NCBI GenBank assembly: GCA_018993265.1
Contig: JAGKSW010000011.1
Coordinates: 1 to 64,000 of the forward strand
Source of the DNA: Nostoc sp. TH1S01
GTDB lineage: Bacteria; Cyanobacteriota; Cyanobacteriia; Cyanobacteriales; Nostocaceae
Direction: 5' to 3'
Length of the DNA: 64,000 nt
A model generated the notes under the pieces. That model did not search any database, had not been told where the DNA came from, and saw only the letters and a program-made list of their open reading frames with translations. Positions 49,681 to 58,414 of the stretch are shown here, in pieces. A program made the position numbers and the translations under genes. Every line of letters begins with the position of its first letter. Position 1 is the first letter of the stretch.

Positions 49681-49737
49681 GTCTAGTATAGACGTACTAT
49701 AAGATGGTGTTTTCCGCAAGTAGTAGTGAGAAAAAAG

Positions 49738-49967
49738 TGCTGAGTGCTGAGGAGCCACTGCGTTGGGCGGGTTCCCCGACTTGAAGCAAGTGGCGTTGCT
49801 GAGTGCTGTTCACTGAGTAACTTGTACCGAGCGAAGTCGAGGTAAGCCGAAGTGTGAGTGCTGAGTAAGAGTCGAGATTAATCATCAGAACCATCATATT
49901 TGGTAAATGCCCTAAACCGCGTAGCGGTCTTTTTACTCAGCACTTTCAACTCAGCACTCAGCACTCT
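49738..49967. repeat. GTGCTGA-rich repeat block
   Basis: Units of TGCTGAG/GTGCTGA occur at both ends of this block and inverted (ACTCAGCACT) at 49935-49965, next to the TPR gene. GAGCGAAGTCGAGGTAAG lies in the middle. No gene. The inverted arrays could pair in RNA. Confidence 0.7.
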
Positions 49968-50825
49968 TTACTGTGTCGGCTGTTGTTGTAGAGCCGCTTG
50001 AATGTGAGGTAATTCCAAAAATTTCTTGGTATCAGCTAGTAGACGTTCACCCCAAAGATTTTCTTTTAGGAAATCTAAATCAGCATAGCGCTGATCGATA
50101 CGTAAAGCATTTTCTCCCAATGTCAGACTTTGTTGACGATCGCCTTTAGTATATAGTGCCACTGCTAAAGCTAATAAAGGTTCAGCCGCTTGCTTATCGA
50201 TAGATACAGCCGTTTGCCATTGCTTAATTGCGGCATCAGCATTACCCTGTTCGTATTGAATTAAACCAATGTTATTAATTGCCGCCCAGAATTTCTTATC
50301 TTGGGCAACTGCCTGATTATACTGTGCGATCGCCTCTGGTAATTTACCCTGCATATAGTAGGCATTACCTAAATCAAACAAGGCTTCTGGGTCATTTGGT
50401 TTCAGTTTTAAACCTGCTTGATAATTAGCAATTGCCGCATCATACTTTTTCTGTTGAAAATTAGCCGAACCCATAGCAAAAAGAACGTCTGCATTTTTGG
50501 GATTGAGCGATTGTGCCTTTTTCAAAGCCGCAAGCGCCGGCTCAAATTCCCGATTTTGTAAATGCAAACCACCCAACAGAAGCCATACTTTATCATTTTT
50601 GGGAGCCAGTTGGCTAGCCAAACGCGCTCTTGGTAAAGCTAAATCAATCTGCTGAAATTGAGCTAGTTGCGCTGCCTCTTGGGCTAGAGTCAGCCCTTGC
50701 TTCTCCAGTTTGGCTGGATCTAGTTGCAGCGTATGGGGAACGAGTGCCTGTGCGTGAGCCACTTGGGGTAAACTCAACAAACTACAGGCAACCAGAAAAG
50801 ACATCAAACCAACGTGTTTAGGCAC
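49968..50825 (-). CDS. Exported tetratricopeptide-repeat protein
   Basis: An approximately 285-residue protein with a signal peptide (LMSFLVACSLLSLPQVAHAQ, cleavage after AHA). At least five TPR units follow, for example LALPRARLASQLAPKNDKVW, ALAALKKAQSLNPKNADVLF, AIANYQAGLKLKPNDPEALF and AIAQYNQAVAQDKKFWAAIN. TPRs bind other proteins, and the location suggests a periplasmic scaffold role; the partner is unknown. I chose the GTG at 50825 because AGAGG lies seven bases upstream. Heptamer repeats lie just after its stop. Confidence 0.85.
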   Translation of the reverse strand: MPKHVGLMSFLVACSLLSLPQVAHAQALVPHTLQLDPAKLEKQGLTLAQEAAQLAQFQQIDLALPRARLASQLAPKNDKVWLLLGGLHLQNREFEPALAALKKAQSLNPKNADVLFAMGSANFQQKKYDAAIANYQAGLKLKPNDPEALFDLGNAYYMQGKLPEAIAQYNQAVAQDKKFWAAINNIGLIQYEQGNADAAIKQWQTAVSIDKQAAEPLLALAVALYTKGDRQQSLTLGENALRIDQRYADLDFLKENLWGERLLADTKKFLELPHIQAALQQQPTQ

Positions 50826-51111
50826 ACTACCGCCTCTTACCACAAATCGAATAATCTGTCAGTTAGCTTAAACGATCTCTACTTTAGCTGACAGGCCAAG
50901 TTTACAGTCGTTAGCAATGGCTGTATTCATCACCTTAGCTTAATTGAGTGGAAAGTGCTGAGTGCTGAGTAGTGGAGATTGGGGAGTTGGAAGTTGTGAG
51001 TAGTGAAGATGGGCAAGTAGTCTGTGATGAATAATTTACTATTCCCTATTATCCCAGTCTTGACATCACCATAAACCAAGAATAAATTCATCAGTGTGTA
51101 GTGACTCATTT

Positions 51112-51741
51112 ATGGCTCGTAAACCTAAAATTACTAATCAGCAAATTTTAGAAGCTGCCCGCCAAGTGTTTCTTCAGCAAGGTTTTGGTGGTTCAACGGT
51201 AGAAATTGCCCAACTAGCTGGTATTTCTGAGGCTTCTATTTTCAAGCGTTTTTCTACCAAAGAAGAATTATTTTTTGCAGCTATGGGACTTCCAGAAAGA
51301 CCTTTGTGGATGAAAGAGCTGGAAAACTTATGCGGTAAAGGTAATCTCAAAGAAAATCTGATTCAAGTGTGCTTTCAGATTTTAGAATTTTACAGTGAAG
51401 TGTTGCCCCGTTTTATGATGCTGCATTCTCGTGGCAGTGCCTTACCAGAAACTTGTGCGAAAAGAGAACAGGGGCCAATGCAAGATGTGAAAGTACTAAC
51501 TTCTTTTCTAGAACGAGAAATCAGCCTCAGTAGATTACGTCCTATTAATGCCACAATAGTTGCTCATATCTTAGTAGGAACCCTGATGAACTACGTTCTC
51601 TCCAAGCCAATACAGTTATCTGAAAGTAATTGTATGACTGAACCTAATGATGACTGTGATTTAGAACATCAACCAAAAGTTGTGTCTTCATTCGTTCAAA
51701 GTCTGATAGAAGTAATTTGGCTGGGTATTGCACCTATTTAG
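51112..51741 (+). CDS. TetR/AcrR family transcriptional regulator
   Basis: A 209-residue one-component regulator. The N-terminal helix-turn-helix is clear: ITNQQILEAARQVFLQQGFG, then TVEIAQLAGISEASIFKRFS, then TKEELFFAAM. The rest is the helical ligand and dimer domain, including RFMMLHSRGSALPETCAKRE. The ATG at 51112 (MARKPKIT) is preferred to an upstream GTG. The neighbours do not form an obvious target operon: it stands apart from the TPR gene (divergent) and the pentapeptide gene 180 bp downstream. Ligand unknown. Confidence 0.9.
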   Translation: MARKPKITNQQILEAARQVFLQQGFGGSTVEIAQLAGISEASIFKRFSTKEELFFAAMGLPERPLWMKELENLCGKGNLKENLIQVCFQILEFYSEVLPRFMMLHSRGSALPETCAKREQGPMQDVKVLTSFLEREISLSRLRPINATIVAHILVGTLMNYVLSKPIQLSESNCMTEPNDDCDLEHQPKVVSSFVQSLIEVIWLGIAPI

Positions 51742-51917
51742 GACGAGGGAATTTTAACTAAAATAACTATTAAAAAATAAATATTAAAAGAACATCTAAA
51801 ACTTTTAACTAAACTTTTTAGTATTGATAAAAGCGATCGCCCGGTGCCGAATTCTACCTATTAGCAGTTAACATAAAACAGCTGTTGAACTGAGTCGACT
51901 GGGGCAAAATAGAAAGC

Positions 51918-53264
51918 ATGGCAATTGAATCTAACTCTCCCAATTCACACACCCCAGAACCTGCACCCGAACAGGAACCAGATGATTTCGATAATGGCTC
52001 TAGCGATAATCATTTAAGCCCAGAAGCACTGACAACACAACAAGCTTTAGCTGCGATTTCATCTTTGCAATCGTCGCAAAATGCCGCAGTAATGCAACAA
52101 GCCCGTTCTCATGCCCAGCAACGCTCTACCCATCAATTCACAGTTAAGCCAAGGGCATTAATAGTCACAGTAGCGGCGATCGCTATGACCTTGCTAGGAG
52201 TCATTATTAATAACTGGATGATCGGAATTTTCGGAACCTTGGTGACTTTGGTATTATCTCTAGCTATGCTGTTACCTTGGTTGCAATATGTTCTCAAAGA
52301 ATGGTTTACACCAGAAGATAGAACCTTGTTTATTGGTTTCTTAGGATTGATAGCAGCACTGGTGGGCTTAATTAAATTTTCGGGTACGGGCGATCGCCTA
52401 CTGATGTTAGGGCGGAAAATCAATTGGGAAGCTTCTGGGACATTAGCAGAATGGTTTGGGGCGTTGGGGCAAATTTTAATCGCCATCATCGCTGTTTATG
52501 TAGCTTGGCGACAGTACGTTATTTCCAAAGACCTGACAATTCAACAAAATTTGCTCACAGTTCAACAAAATATCATTACTCAACAGCAGACCATAGATTC
52601 TTATTTCCAGGGCATATCCGACTTAGTGTTAGATGAAGAAGGCTTATTAGAAGACTGGCCCCAAGAAAGAGCGATCGCGGAAGGTCGCACAGCAGCGATT
52701 TTTAGTAGTGTTGATGGCAGTGGTAAAGCCAAAATTCTCCGCTTTTTGTCCCGTTCCAAATTGCTCACACCCTTAAAACGCGATCGGCGCTTAGGTCGAG
52801 CGATTCTCAACGGTATGGGTGGTTATGCAGAAGACCGCCTAGAAGGTGTTCGCGTGATTGACTTAGGTGTAATGTTAGCCGCCGCCGACCTTTCTGGGAC
52901 AGATTTGCGGTGGACTGACCTGAGTGAAGCGAATCTAGTGCGTGTTAACCTGAGTGGTTGCGACTTGGTAAAAGCCAATCTTTCTCGCACCATCTTGTAT
53001 GATGCCAATCTTAGTGGTGCTGACTTCAATGGAGTGCGTCTATTTTATGGCTCCTTAGAGAAAGCCTCACCCCGTAGCCGCACAGAACCACCCAACTACG
53101 AAACTGGCGAACGCACAGGCGCTGTGATTGAAAATGCCGATTTCACCAACGTTCAAAGAATGTCGGAAACTAACCGTTACTACTGTTGTGCTTGGGGTGG
53201 AGAAGCAACTAGAGCCACCATTCCCGGTAGGTGTGAAGGTATTCCCAATCTGCTAGGGCAATAG
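51918..53264 (+). CDS. Membrane protein with pentapeptide repeats
   Basis: A 448-residue protein. A polar N-terminus (1-75) is followed by hydrophobic segments (ALIVTVAAIAMTLLGVIINN, IFGTLVTLVLSLAMLLPWL and LFIGFLGLIAALVGLIKF), then a further helix at about 180-200. After a coiled, charged part comes a right-handed beta-helix built from A(D/N)LSGxxL units: ADLSGTDLRWTDLSEANLVR and VNLSGCDLVKANLSRTILYD. A Cys-containing tail (YYCCAWGGEATRA) ends the protein. Pentapeptide proteins with membrane anchors are common in cyanobacteria; the role is unknown. Confidence 0.85.
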   Translation: MAIESNSPNSHTPEPAPEQEPDDFDNGSSDNHLSPEALTTQQALAAISSLQSSQNAAVMQQARSHAQQRSTHQFTVKPRALIVTVAAIAMTLLGVIINNWMIGIFGTLVTLVLSLAMLLPWLQYVLKEWFTPEDRTLFIGFLGLIAALVGLIKFSGTGDRLLMLGRKINWEASGTLAEWFGALGQILIAIIAVYVAWRQYVISKDLTIQQNLLTVQQNIITQQQTIDSYFQGISDLVLDEEGLLEDWPQERAIAEGRTAAIFSSVDGSGKAKILRFLSRSKLLTPLKRDRRLGRAILNGMGGYAEDRLEGVRVIDLGVMLAAADLSGTDLRWTDLSEANLVRVNLSGCDLVKANLSRTILYDANLSGADFNGVRLFYGSLEKASPRSRTEPPNYETGERTGAVIENADFTNVQRMSETNRYYCCAWGGEATRATIPGRCEGIPNLLGQ

Positions 53265-53317
53265 TCATTTATCATTTGTCATTTGTCCTTGGTTATTAGT
53301 TCTACATTCCTGCTTCC

Positions 53318-53415
53318 CCTAAGCCCTGACACCCCTACACCCTGCCCGTCTGCACCCCCTACTCCTCTACTCGCCTACCCCCCCTGCTTCCTGCTCCTTG
53401 CCCTCTTCCACCCAA
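53318..53415. repeat. C-rich heptamer repeat block
   Basis: CCCTACTC/CCCTGACACC-type heptamer words run through this stretch (CCCTAAGCCCTGACACCCCT, CCCTGCCCGTCTGCACCCCC). Part of it codes the C-terminus of the YdcF-like protein on the minus strand. Confidence 0.75.
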
Positions 53416-54102
53416 ACCGCCTTGTCGTTCACAAGCAAAACCTTGATGTTGCCAAAACTGCATATCCACATCAGTCAGTTGGGTAATATGAGAGCATTGT
53501 GGTTGAGTAAATTGGCTGATCACAGCCCAGAGTAAACTTCTTGTGATATCAAATGCTGTTTTCCACCAATATTCTTGATTTGCTGGACGACCTTTTTCTT
53601 TGACTACCACTGGTTCTACCCAAATGCCATGCGCTCCTAAAAGAATTTGCGCCATCCATTTGGCTCTAGGGAAATGACTTGGCGAGCTAATTAACTTGAC
53701 TTTATGGACTTTCCAACGTTTGAGAATCGGAATTCCGTAATAGAAATTATCAAAGGTAGAATTGGCGCAGTTTTCTAACCAAACGTTTTGTAAATCTGCT
53801 GCCTCTCTTTGAAAAATCAGCCATATACAGGGGTCTAGAGAACCGCGAGAAATTAAAATAGGAATTTTGGGATTTTGTTTTGCTTGCTGGGCAACATAGA
53901 TTTCACGGCGAATACTACCACCAAGTACAAATAAAGCATCAACCGGCTTGGAAGATGCAAAAACTAAGGTTATAGTTGTGAAAATTAACCAGCAGCCCAA
54001 AACTAAGCAGAAACTACGTAAAATTTTTTGTAACAATTGCAACCAATTGTTTAATTTTCTCTGGGCAAAAATTGATGAACTTCGAGTAAATTTATGTCTC
54101 AT
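53359..54102 (-). CDS. YdcF-like (DUF218) membrane-anchored protein
   Basis: An approximately 247-residue protein. One transmembrane helix (FCLVLGCWLIFTTITLVFA) anchors a DUF218 domain, which begins with VDALFVLGGSIRREIYVAQQ. It continues with PKIPILISRGSLDPC, then CANSTFDNFYYGIPILKRWK and KVKLISSPSHFPRAKWMA; these match the D-A-x-x-V-L-G-G, N-T-x-x-N and H-x-x-R motifs of the family. Members include factors of envelope polysaccharide metabolism. The last 20 residues (ERQGGLGGRGQGAGSRGG) are encoded by heptamer repeats and are probably not ancestral. Start chosen at the ATG 54102; a TTG 60 bases upstream is in frame. Confidence 0.75.
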   Translation of the reverse strand: MRHKFTRSSSIFAQRKLNNWLQLLQKILRSFCLVLGCWLIFTTITLVFASSKPVDALFVLGGSIRREIYVAQQAKQNPKIPILISRGSLDPCIWLIFQREAADLQNVWLENCANSTFDNFYYGIPILKRWKVHKVKLISSPSHFPRAKWMAQILLGAHGIWVEPVVVKEKGRPANQEYWWKTAFDITRSLLWAVISQFTQPQCSHITQLTDVDMQFWQHQGFACERQGGLGGRGQGAGSRGGRRVEE

Positions 54103-54285
54103 GTCATAGCTAAAAAAAGCTGAGTTAAATAATATCCAAAATGCCAGCAGTCCAGCCAACAAAATGCTATCTTATAAAATTAATAAAGGGTGAAAATAGG
54201 ACACGGTTAAAAGTGTCACAATATTTGTATAGGGCGAGATTAGACTGCTAAGTTATTTAGCAGATGTATGACTACATCACTAATG

Positions 54286-54305
54286 GTAAGTAAGGCAAAA
54301 TTTTT
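54286..54305. repeat. 20-bp word shared with the pntA upstream region
   Basis: GTAAGTAAGGCAAAATTTTT occurs here and at 32853-32872, exactly conserved, in each case in a gap upstream of a plus-strand gene. GGAAAATAAT follows in both copies. Confidence 0.7.
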
Positions 54306-54428
54306 ATCATAATTCCAAGGGGAAAATAATGAAGAAAGCTTAACTGAAAATAGATTATAAAAACTTAAAAATCTCTGAAAAGTCTGATTGCTAAACTTTC
54401 AACAAAACAACCATTCCAGCTAATATAC

Positions 54429-55766
54429 ATGAACCAATCTGCGAAACATCACTCGCCGCTCCAACTAGCCATGATTGGGGGAGCGATCGCCACAACAGCC
54501 GCTGTGTCCGTATTTGGCCCTGCTTGGACTCGCTGCGTTAGTGCCGCCCTACAAGATAGTCCTAAAGCCTTAGTTGACCAAGTGTGGCAACTGGTAAATC
54601 GTGAGTATGTTGATGGAACTTTTAATCAACAAGATTGGCAAGCAACTAGGCAGAGTCTATTAAGTAAAGATTATGCTTCTAAACAAGAAGCATACACAGC
54701 CATCCGCGAAGCTCTACAAAAATTGGGCGATCCGTACACAAGATTTATGGATCCCAAACAGTATGAGGCTCTCACTAATCAAACTTCTGGGGAAGTCTCA
54801 GGTATTGGTATTCGGATGGAAGTTAACGAAAAAACTCAAAGGCTGACGGTTGTCGAAGCCATAGAGAATTCTCCGGCGTTGAAAGCAGGCATTAAAGCGG
54901 GAGACGAAATATTAGCAATCGATGGGAAATCCACTTTGAAACTAAAGGTGGATGATGCTTCTAAACTAATTCGTGGTCAAGCCGGGACTCCAATCACATT
55001 ACGTTTGGAAAGAAGTGGACAGGGTGCCTTTGATTTGAAGCTGACACGGGCAACCATTGAAGTACCAACAGTTAGTTATAACCTCAAGCAAGAAGGCAAT
55101 CGCCGTGTTGGTTATATCCGCTTAAGAGAGTTTAGTGGTCACGCAGCTGATCAAATGCGTCGAGCAATTCGAGATTTGAATGGTAAGAACGTTGATGCGT
55201 TCGTATTAGATTTGCGTGGCAACCCTGGTGGTTTGTTGCAAGCTAGTATTGAAATTGCGCGGATGTGGATGGATAATGGTGCGATCGTCCGCACAGTTGA
55301 CCGTCAAGGCAGCAGTGAACAAACCAAAGCTAATCATACTGCTTTAACAAAACTCCCCTTAGCCATATTAGTGGATGGTAATTCTGCTAGTGCCAGCGAA
55401 ATTTTAACAGGGGCGCTCAAAGATAACAAACGCGCAGTGGTTATTGGTAGTCAAACCTTTGGTAAAGCTTTAGTACAGTCGGTGCATGAACTATCGGATG
55501 GTTCTGGTTTAGCCGTGACCATTGCTCATTACTACACTCCACTGGGAACCGATATTAACCATAAGGGTATTGCTCCAGATATCAAGATAGATTTGACAGA
55601 AGCTCAAGAGCGCCAGTTGGCATCTAACCCCAGTTTAATTGGCACTCCCAGCGATCCGCAGTATGCTAGAGCGATCGCAGCTTTATCTAGCAATAGTTTT
55701 GCTCGGTCTTCGATGATTCAAAACATCGCACCCGTGAGTGCTAGTGCTGAAAGCTTGAAGTTCTAG
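54429..55766 (+). CDS. Carboxyl-terminal processing protease (S41 family)
   Basis: A 445-residue serine protease of the Ctp family, whose best-known member matures the D1 protein of photosystem II. An N-terminal membrane or signal segment (LAMIGGAIATTAAVSVFGPA) is followed by the conserved KLGDPYTRFMDPKQY. A PDZ domain (VSGIGIRMEVNEKTQRLTVV through IKAGDEILAIDGKST) comes next, then the catalytic domain. The dyad is Ser321 in DGNSASASEIL and Lys346 in TFGKALVQS. FVLDLRGNPGGLL and HYYTPLG are further family motifs. Which of the several cyanobacterial paralogues (CtpA, B or C) this is cannot be decided here. Confidence 0.92.
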   Translation: MNQSAKHHSPLQLAMIGGAIATTAAVSVFGPAWTRCVSAALQDSPKALVDQVWQLVNREYVDGTFNQQDWQATRQSLLSKDYASKQEAYTAIREALQKLGDPYTRFMDPKQYEALTNQTSGEVSGIGIRMEVNEKTQRLTVVEAIENSPALKAGIKAGDEILAIDGKSTLKLKVDDASKLIRGQAGTPITLRLERSGQGAFDLKLTRATIEVPTVSYNLKQEGNRRVGYIRLREFSGHAADQMRRAIRDLNGKNVDAFVLDLRGNPGGLLQASIEIARMWMDNGAIVRTVDRQGSSEQTKANHTALTKLPLAILVDGNSASASEILTGALKDNKRAVVIGSQTFGKALVQSVHELSDGSGLAVTIAHYYTPLGTDINHKGIAPDIKIDLTEAQERQLASNPSLIGTPSDPQYARAIAALSSNSFARSSMIQNIAPVSASAESLKF

Positions 55767-55866
55767 TTACTTCAGGTTTATGTATGAGGATTTGTTCATC
55801 TAAATTGCTGGAGTGAAAAAAACTGCCTGATTCAACTTTCATAGGATTTTGGGATTGGGAATAATA

Positions 55867-56868
55867 ATGAGTAATCCCATTGCCAAAATCCCTAACTTTA
55901 TGAATCATCAGCCAGTTGACACAACCACCGCCGCCAAATTTTTGCCAATGGTTTCGGTGGTTGTTCCTATTTATAATGCCGAAGCAGATTTACCAGCGTT
56001 GATTGCTTGTTTGTCATCGCAAACCTACCCCAAAGACCGAGTAGAATACCTGTTAGTAGATAACAACAGTAGCGATCGCACCTTGACCTTACTCCAAGAC
56101 GCTGCGGCAAATTCGCCAATTAAAATTAGTGCTTTGAGCGAAAACCAAATTCAAAGTTCCTACGCGGCAAGAAATACAGGAATTCGCGCAGCAATCGGAG
56201 AAATTATTGCTTTTACTGATGCTGATTGCCATCCCCAACCTTATTGGCTAGAATCACTCATCCAACCTTTTGTTAATTCTGAGGTAGTGATTGTAGCTGG
56301 TGAAATTGCAGCACTTCCAGGGAATAGTTTATTAGAACAATACGCCGAAATTCAGGAAATCTTATCGCAAAAGCACACTTTGGCTCATCCCTTTTGCGCC
56401 TATGGGCAAACTGCCAATTTAGCAATTCGCCGCACTGCTTTAGAAAAAGTCGGCTTATTTCGTCCTTATTTAACTACTGGTGGTGATGCAGACATTTGCT
56501 GGCGAATTTTGCAACAAAATCTTGGGCGGTTAGAGTTTGCACCCCAAGCGACTGTACAGCACCGCCATCGTTCTACCCTCAAAGAACTCGCAAGTCAGTG
56601 GCGACGCTATGGACGCTCAAATCGCTATTTGCATGAATTACATGGCATAGAACTCATGCCAGAAATTACACCCCAAGAATGTGGCTATCGATTGATACGT
56701 TGGATATTGAAGGAAGTTCCGAAGAATGCAGTGAAGGCGATCGCAGGTAAAGCCACTCTTGTAGATTTATTGAATACTCCCATTAGTGTCTTTGTTATTC
56801 AAGCTCGTGTCGCTGGGCAGAAAAATGCTAAGTTACCAGAAAATGCCAAGATCATAGCTTGGTTATAA
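55867..56868 (+). CDS. Family 2 glycosyltransferase
   Basis: An approximately 333-residue GT2 enzyme: VSVVVPIYNAEADLPALIAC, VEYLLVDNNSSDRTL (nucleotide binding), SYAARNTGIRAAIGEIIAF, and the metal-binding TDADCHPQPYWLESL. GGDADICWRI, with the catalytic acidic residue, and the basic RHRSTLKELASQWRRYGRSN follow. No strong membrane helix is visible. It starts at the ATG 55867; an in-frame TTG lies 18 bases upstream. No sugar genes are adjacent, so donor and acceptor are unknown. Confidence 0.88.
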   Translation: MSNPIAKIPNFMNHQPVDTTTAAKFLPMVSVVVPIYNAEADLPALIACLSSQTYPKDRVEYLLVDNNSSDRTLTLLQDAAANSPIKISALSENQIQSSYAARNTGIRAAIGEIIAFTDADCHPQPYWLESLIQPFVNSEVVIVAGEIAALPGNSLLEQYAEIQEILSQKHTLAHPFCAYGQTANLAIRRTALEKVGLFRPYLTTGGDADICWRILQQNLGRLEFAPQATVQHRHRSTLKELASQWRRYGRSNRYLHELHGIELMPEITPQECGYRLIRWILKEVPKNAVKAIAGKATLVDLLNTPISVFVIQARVAGQKNAKLPENAKIIAWL

Positions 56869-56979
56869 CTGTGAATTATTAGTTACTTTTTGGCTAGTTA
56901 TCTTAATGCTAGTTTGGGCTGGATGGCGTAAGTCTGCGCCTCAAATCAATATCAAAACAGCAAACTAGCAAAAATTAAT

Positions 56980-57346
56980 ATGTGGATAAGTAGCATAGTT
57001 GAATATTTGCATTATTTAAGCTTGATGTTATGCTTTGGCGCTCTGGTATTAGAAGCATTCACTTTGAAACAAGAGTTGAGTCTGAGCGAAGCTTGGAAAA
57101 TTGTCATTGCCGATGCTGTATATGGCATATCCGCAACTACTATTCTCATCACAGGTATTTTGCGTGTTCTCTACTTTGGTAAAGGCACGGATTACTATTT
57201 GAATAATCCTATTTTCTACGCTAAAGTTGGAATTACGTAAACTAAATCATTTAATTTGGCTAATTAGGATGGAACTTGTTGGCTTTACCTTAATTCCGTT
57301 ATTAGCAACAATCATGGCAACAGGAATAGGTAGAGATTTAGGCTAA
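56980..57346 (+). pseudogene. DUF2214 membrane protein gene, deleted and frameshifted
   Basis: The first 86 codons give MWISSIVEYLHYLSLMLCFG, then LRVLYFGKGTDYYLNNPIFY and AKVGIT before TAA. This is the N-terminal half of a DUF2214 protein, normally about 150 residues. The C-terminal end is still present just downstream in another frame (LIWLIRMELVGFTLIPLLAT, then IMATGIGRD and TAA at 57344). About 45 residues between them are gone. The gene was therefore inactivated by an internal deletion with a frameshift. A fragment coding VTFWLVILMLVWAGWRKS lies directly upstream (about 56885-56967). Confidence 0.75.
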
Positions 57347-57374
57347 ATTAATTGAGAATTAGTATTTTGATCGG

Positions 57375-57434
57375 GTGTTAGGCGATCGCATTATACTTTT
57401 TGGGTAATTTAGCTCAAAATATGCGCCTAACGCA
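57375..57434. repeat. Dispersed hairpin repeat (GTTAGGCG type)
   Basis: GTGTTAGGCG and CGCCTAACGC form the stem ends around a 40-nt loop. Related to the copies at 63367 and 21180. Confidence 0.7.
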
Positions 57435-57542
57435 CTACGTTGTAATTTTATATACTTTATAAAACCAGAGAAGCACAGAGCGATCGCGTGCAGAATAATT
57501 TTAGTAATAGTTATCCTATTGGATAGGTTGTGAGTAAATAAT

Positions 57543-57833
57543 GTGTCTAAAAATCAAAACAAGCAATGCGAACTATGCCAAAGAGAGATGGATAATTTAA
57601 CTGTCCATCACTTAGTTCCGCGACAAAATACTAAACGCAAAAAACAAGCTCCAGGGCCAACAGCAAATATCTGTTCTGCCTGCCATCGTCAAATTCATGC
57701 TTTATTTGATAACAAGGTACTTGCTGTTGAACTTAATACTCTAGAAAAACTCATGAATGACCCTCAAATGCAAAAATTCTTGGCTTGGGTAAGAAAACAA
57801 AACCCTGATAAGCGAATTGCAGTTCATCGCTAA
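57543..57833 (+). CDS. Small HNH endonuclease family protein
   Basis: A 96-residue protein with CELCQREMDNLTVHHLVPRQ (Cys pair C9/C12, His pair H22/H23) and ANICSACHRQIHALFDN (C44/C47 and H48, H52). Together they form the beta-beta-alpha-metal fold with a structural zinc, as in short HNH proteins related to McrA. It starts with GTG at 57543. It is a stand-alone gene and could be a nicking or homing-type nuclease or a defence component; nothing around it decides. The active site looks complete. Confidence 0.75.
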   Translation: MSKNQNKQCELCQREMDNLTVHHLVPRQNTKRKKQAPGPTANICSACHRQIHALFDNKVLAVELNTLEKLMNDPQMQKFLAWVRKQNPDKRIAVHR

Positions 57834-58001
57834 ACAATATAACGAAGTGCTGAGTCTAAACCTAGTCGCCTCAAAGCTTTAAGCAACTAGTAATTTTCTC
57901 ATCTATACTTTGGCTGCTATCAAGCGCGAATTGCAGCATTTGTATTTCAATGTAGATGCACTCTTAAATTTAGAGTAGTAGGTAATAGCTATATCAATAA
58001 T

Positions 58002-58364
58002 ATGGCCAACGTTACTATGACTAACTCTCAACCTCCACTACCACAACCCCAACTAGAAAAAGCGAGAATTACATCTGAGCAGTATCTGGAATTTACTCCC
58101 GAAAAGTTGGAACTGTGGGACGGATATCTAGGCTACGGTGGACAAAACCAACTGGGATTTCATTTGGCTGTTTTAAGAAATATGGGGCTACTTACAGCAA
58201 TTTGCCACACCCAATTGTCACTGTGGATAGAAGCTTTAGACCGTCATTTAAGAGAAAAGTTAAGCACTGTCAGTACTCAACCGGAAGTGGCCGAAGCCAT
58301 GCTAAATCGTCTAGATCGAGCAATGGAAGATTTGGCAGCAGTAACAGAGTATTTGGAGGGATAG
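58002..58364 (+). CDS. Conserved cyanobacterial hypothetical protein
   Basis: A 120-residue soluble protein. An N-terminal Pro/Gln-rich part (1-20) is followed by ITSEQYLEFTPEKLELWDGY. This resembles the entry segment of Uma2 proteins (SxxxYLxLTxExxxWxxG), but no nuclease core follows. The remainder is helical: LAVLRNMGLLTAICHTQLSL and MLNRLDRAMEDLAAVTEYLE. It may be an Uma2-derived stump or a family of its own. Function unknown. Confidence 0.5.
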   Translation: MANVTMTNSQPPLPQPQLEKARITSEQYLEFTPEKLELWDGYLGYGGQNQLGFHLAVLRNMGLLTAICHTQLSLWIEALDRHLREKLSTVSTQPEVAEAMLNRLDRAMEDLAAVTEYLEG

Positions 58365-58414
58365 CAGTAAAAAATTGTGAAAAATCTATCTCAACCTAGA
58401 TACTAAAAAGCAAG

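Noticed and set aside
56885-56967. Small membrane peptide (VTFWLVILMLVWAGWRKS) upstream of the DUF2214 remnant
   Set aside because: No acceptable start codon with a ribosome binding site in frame and no family recognised; mentioned only with the pseudogene.
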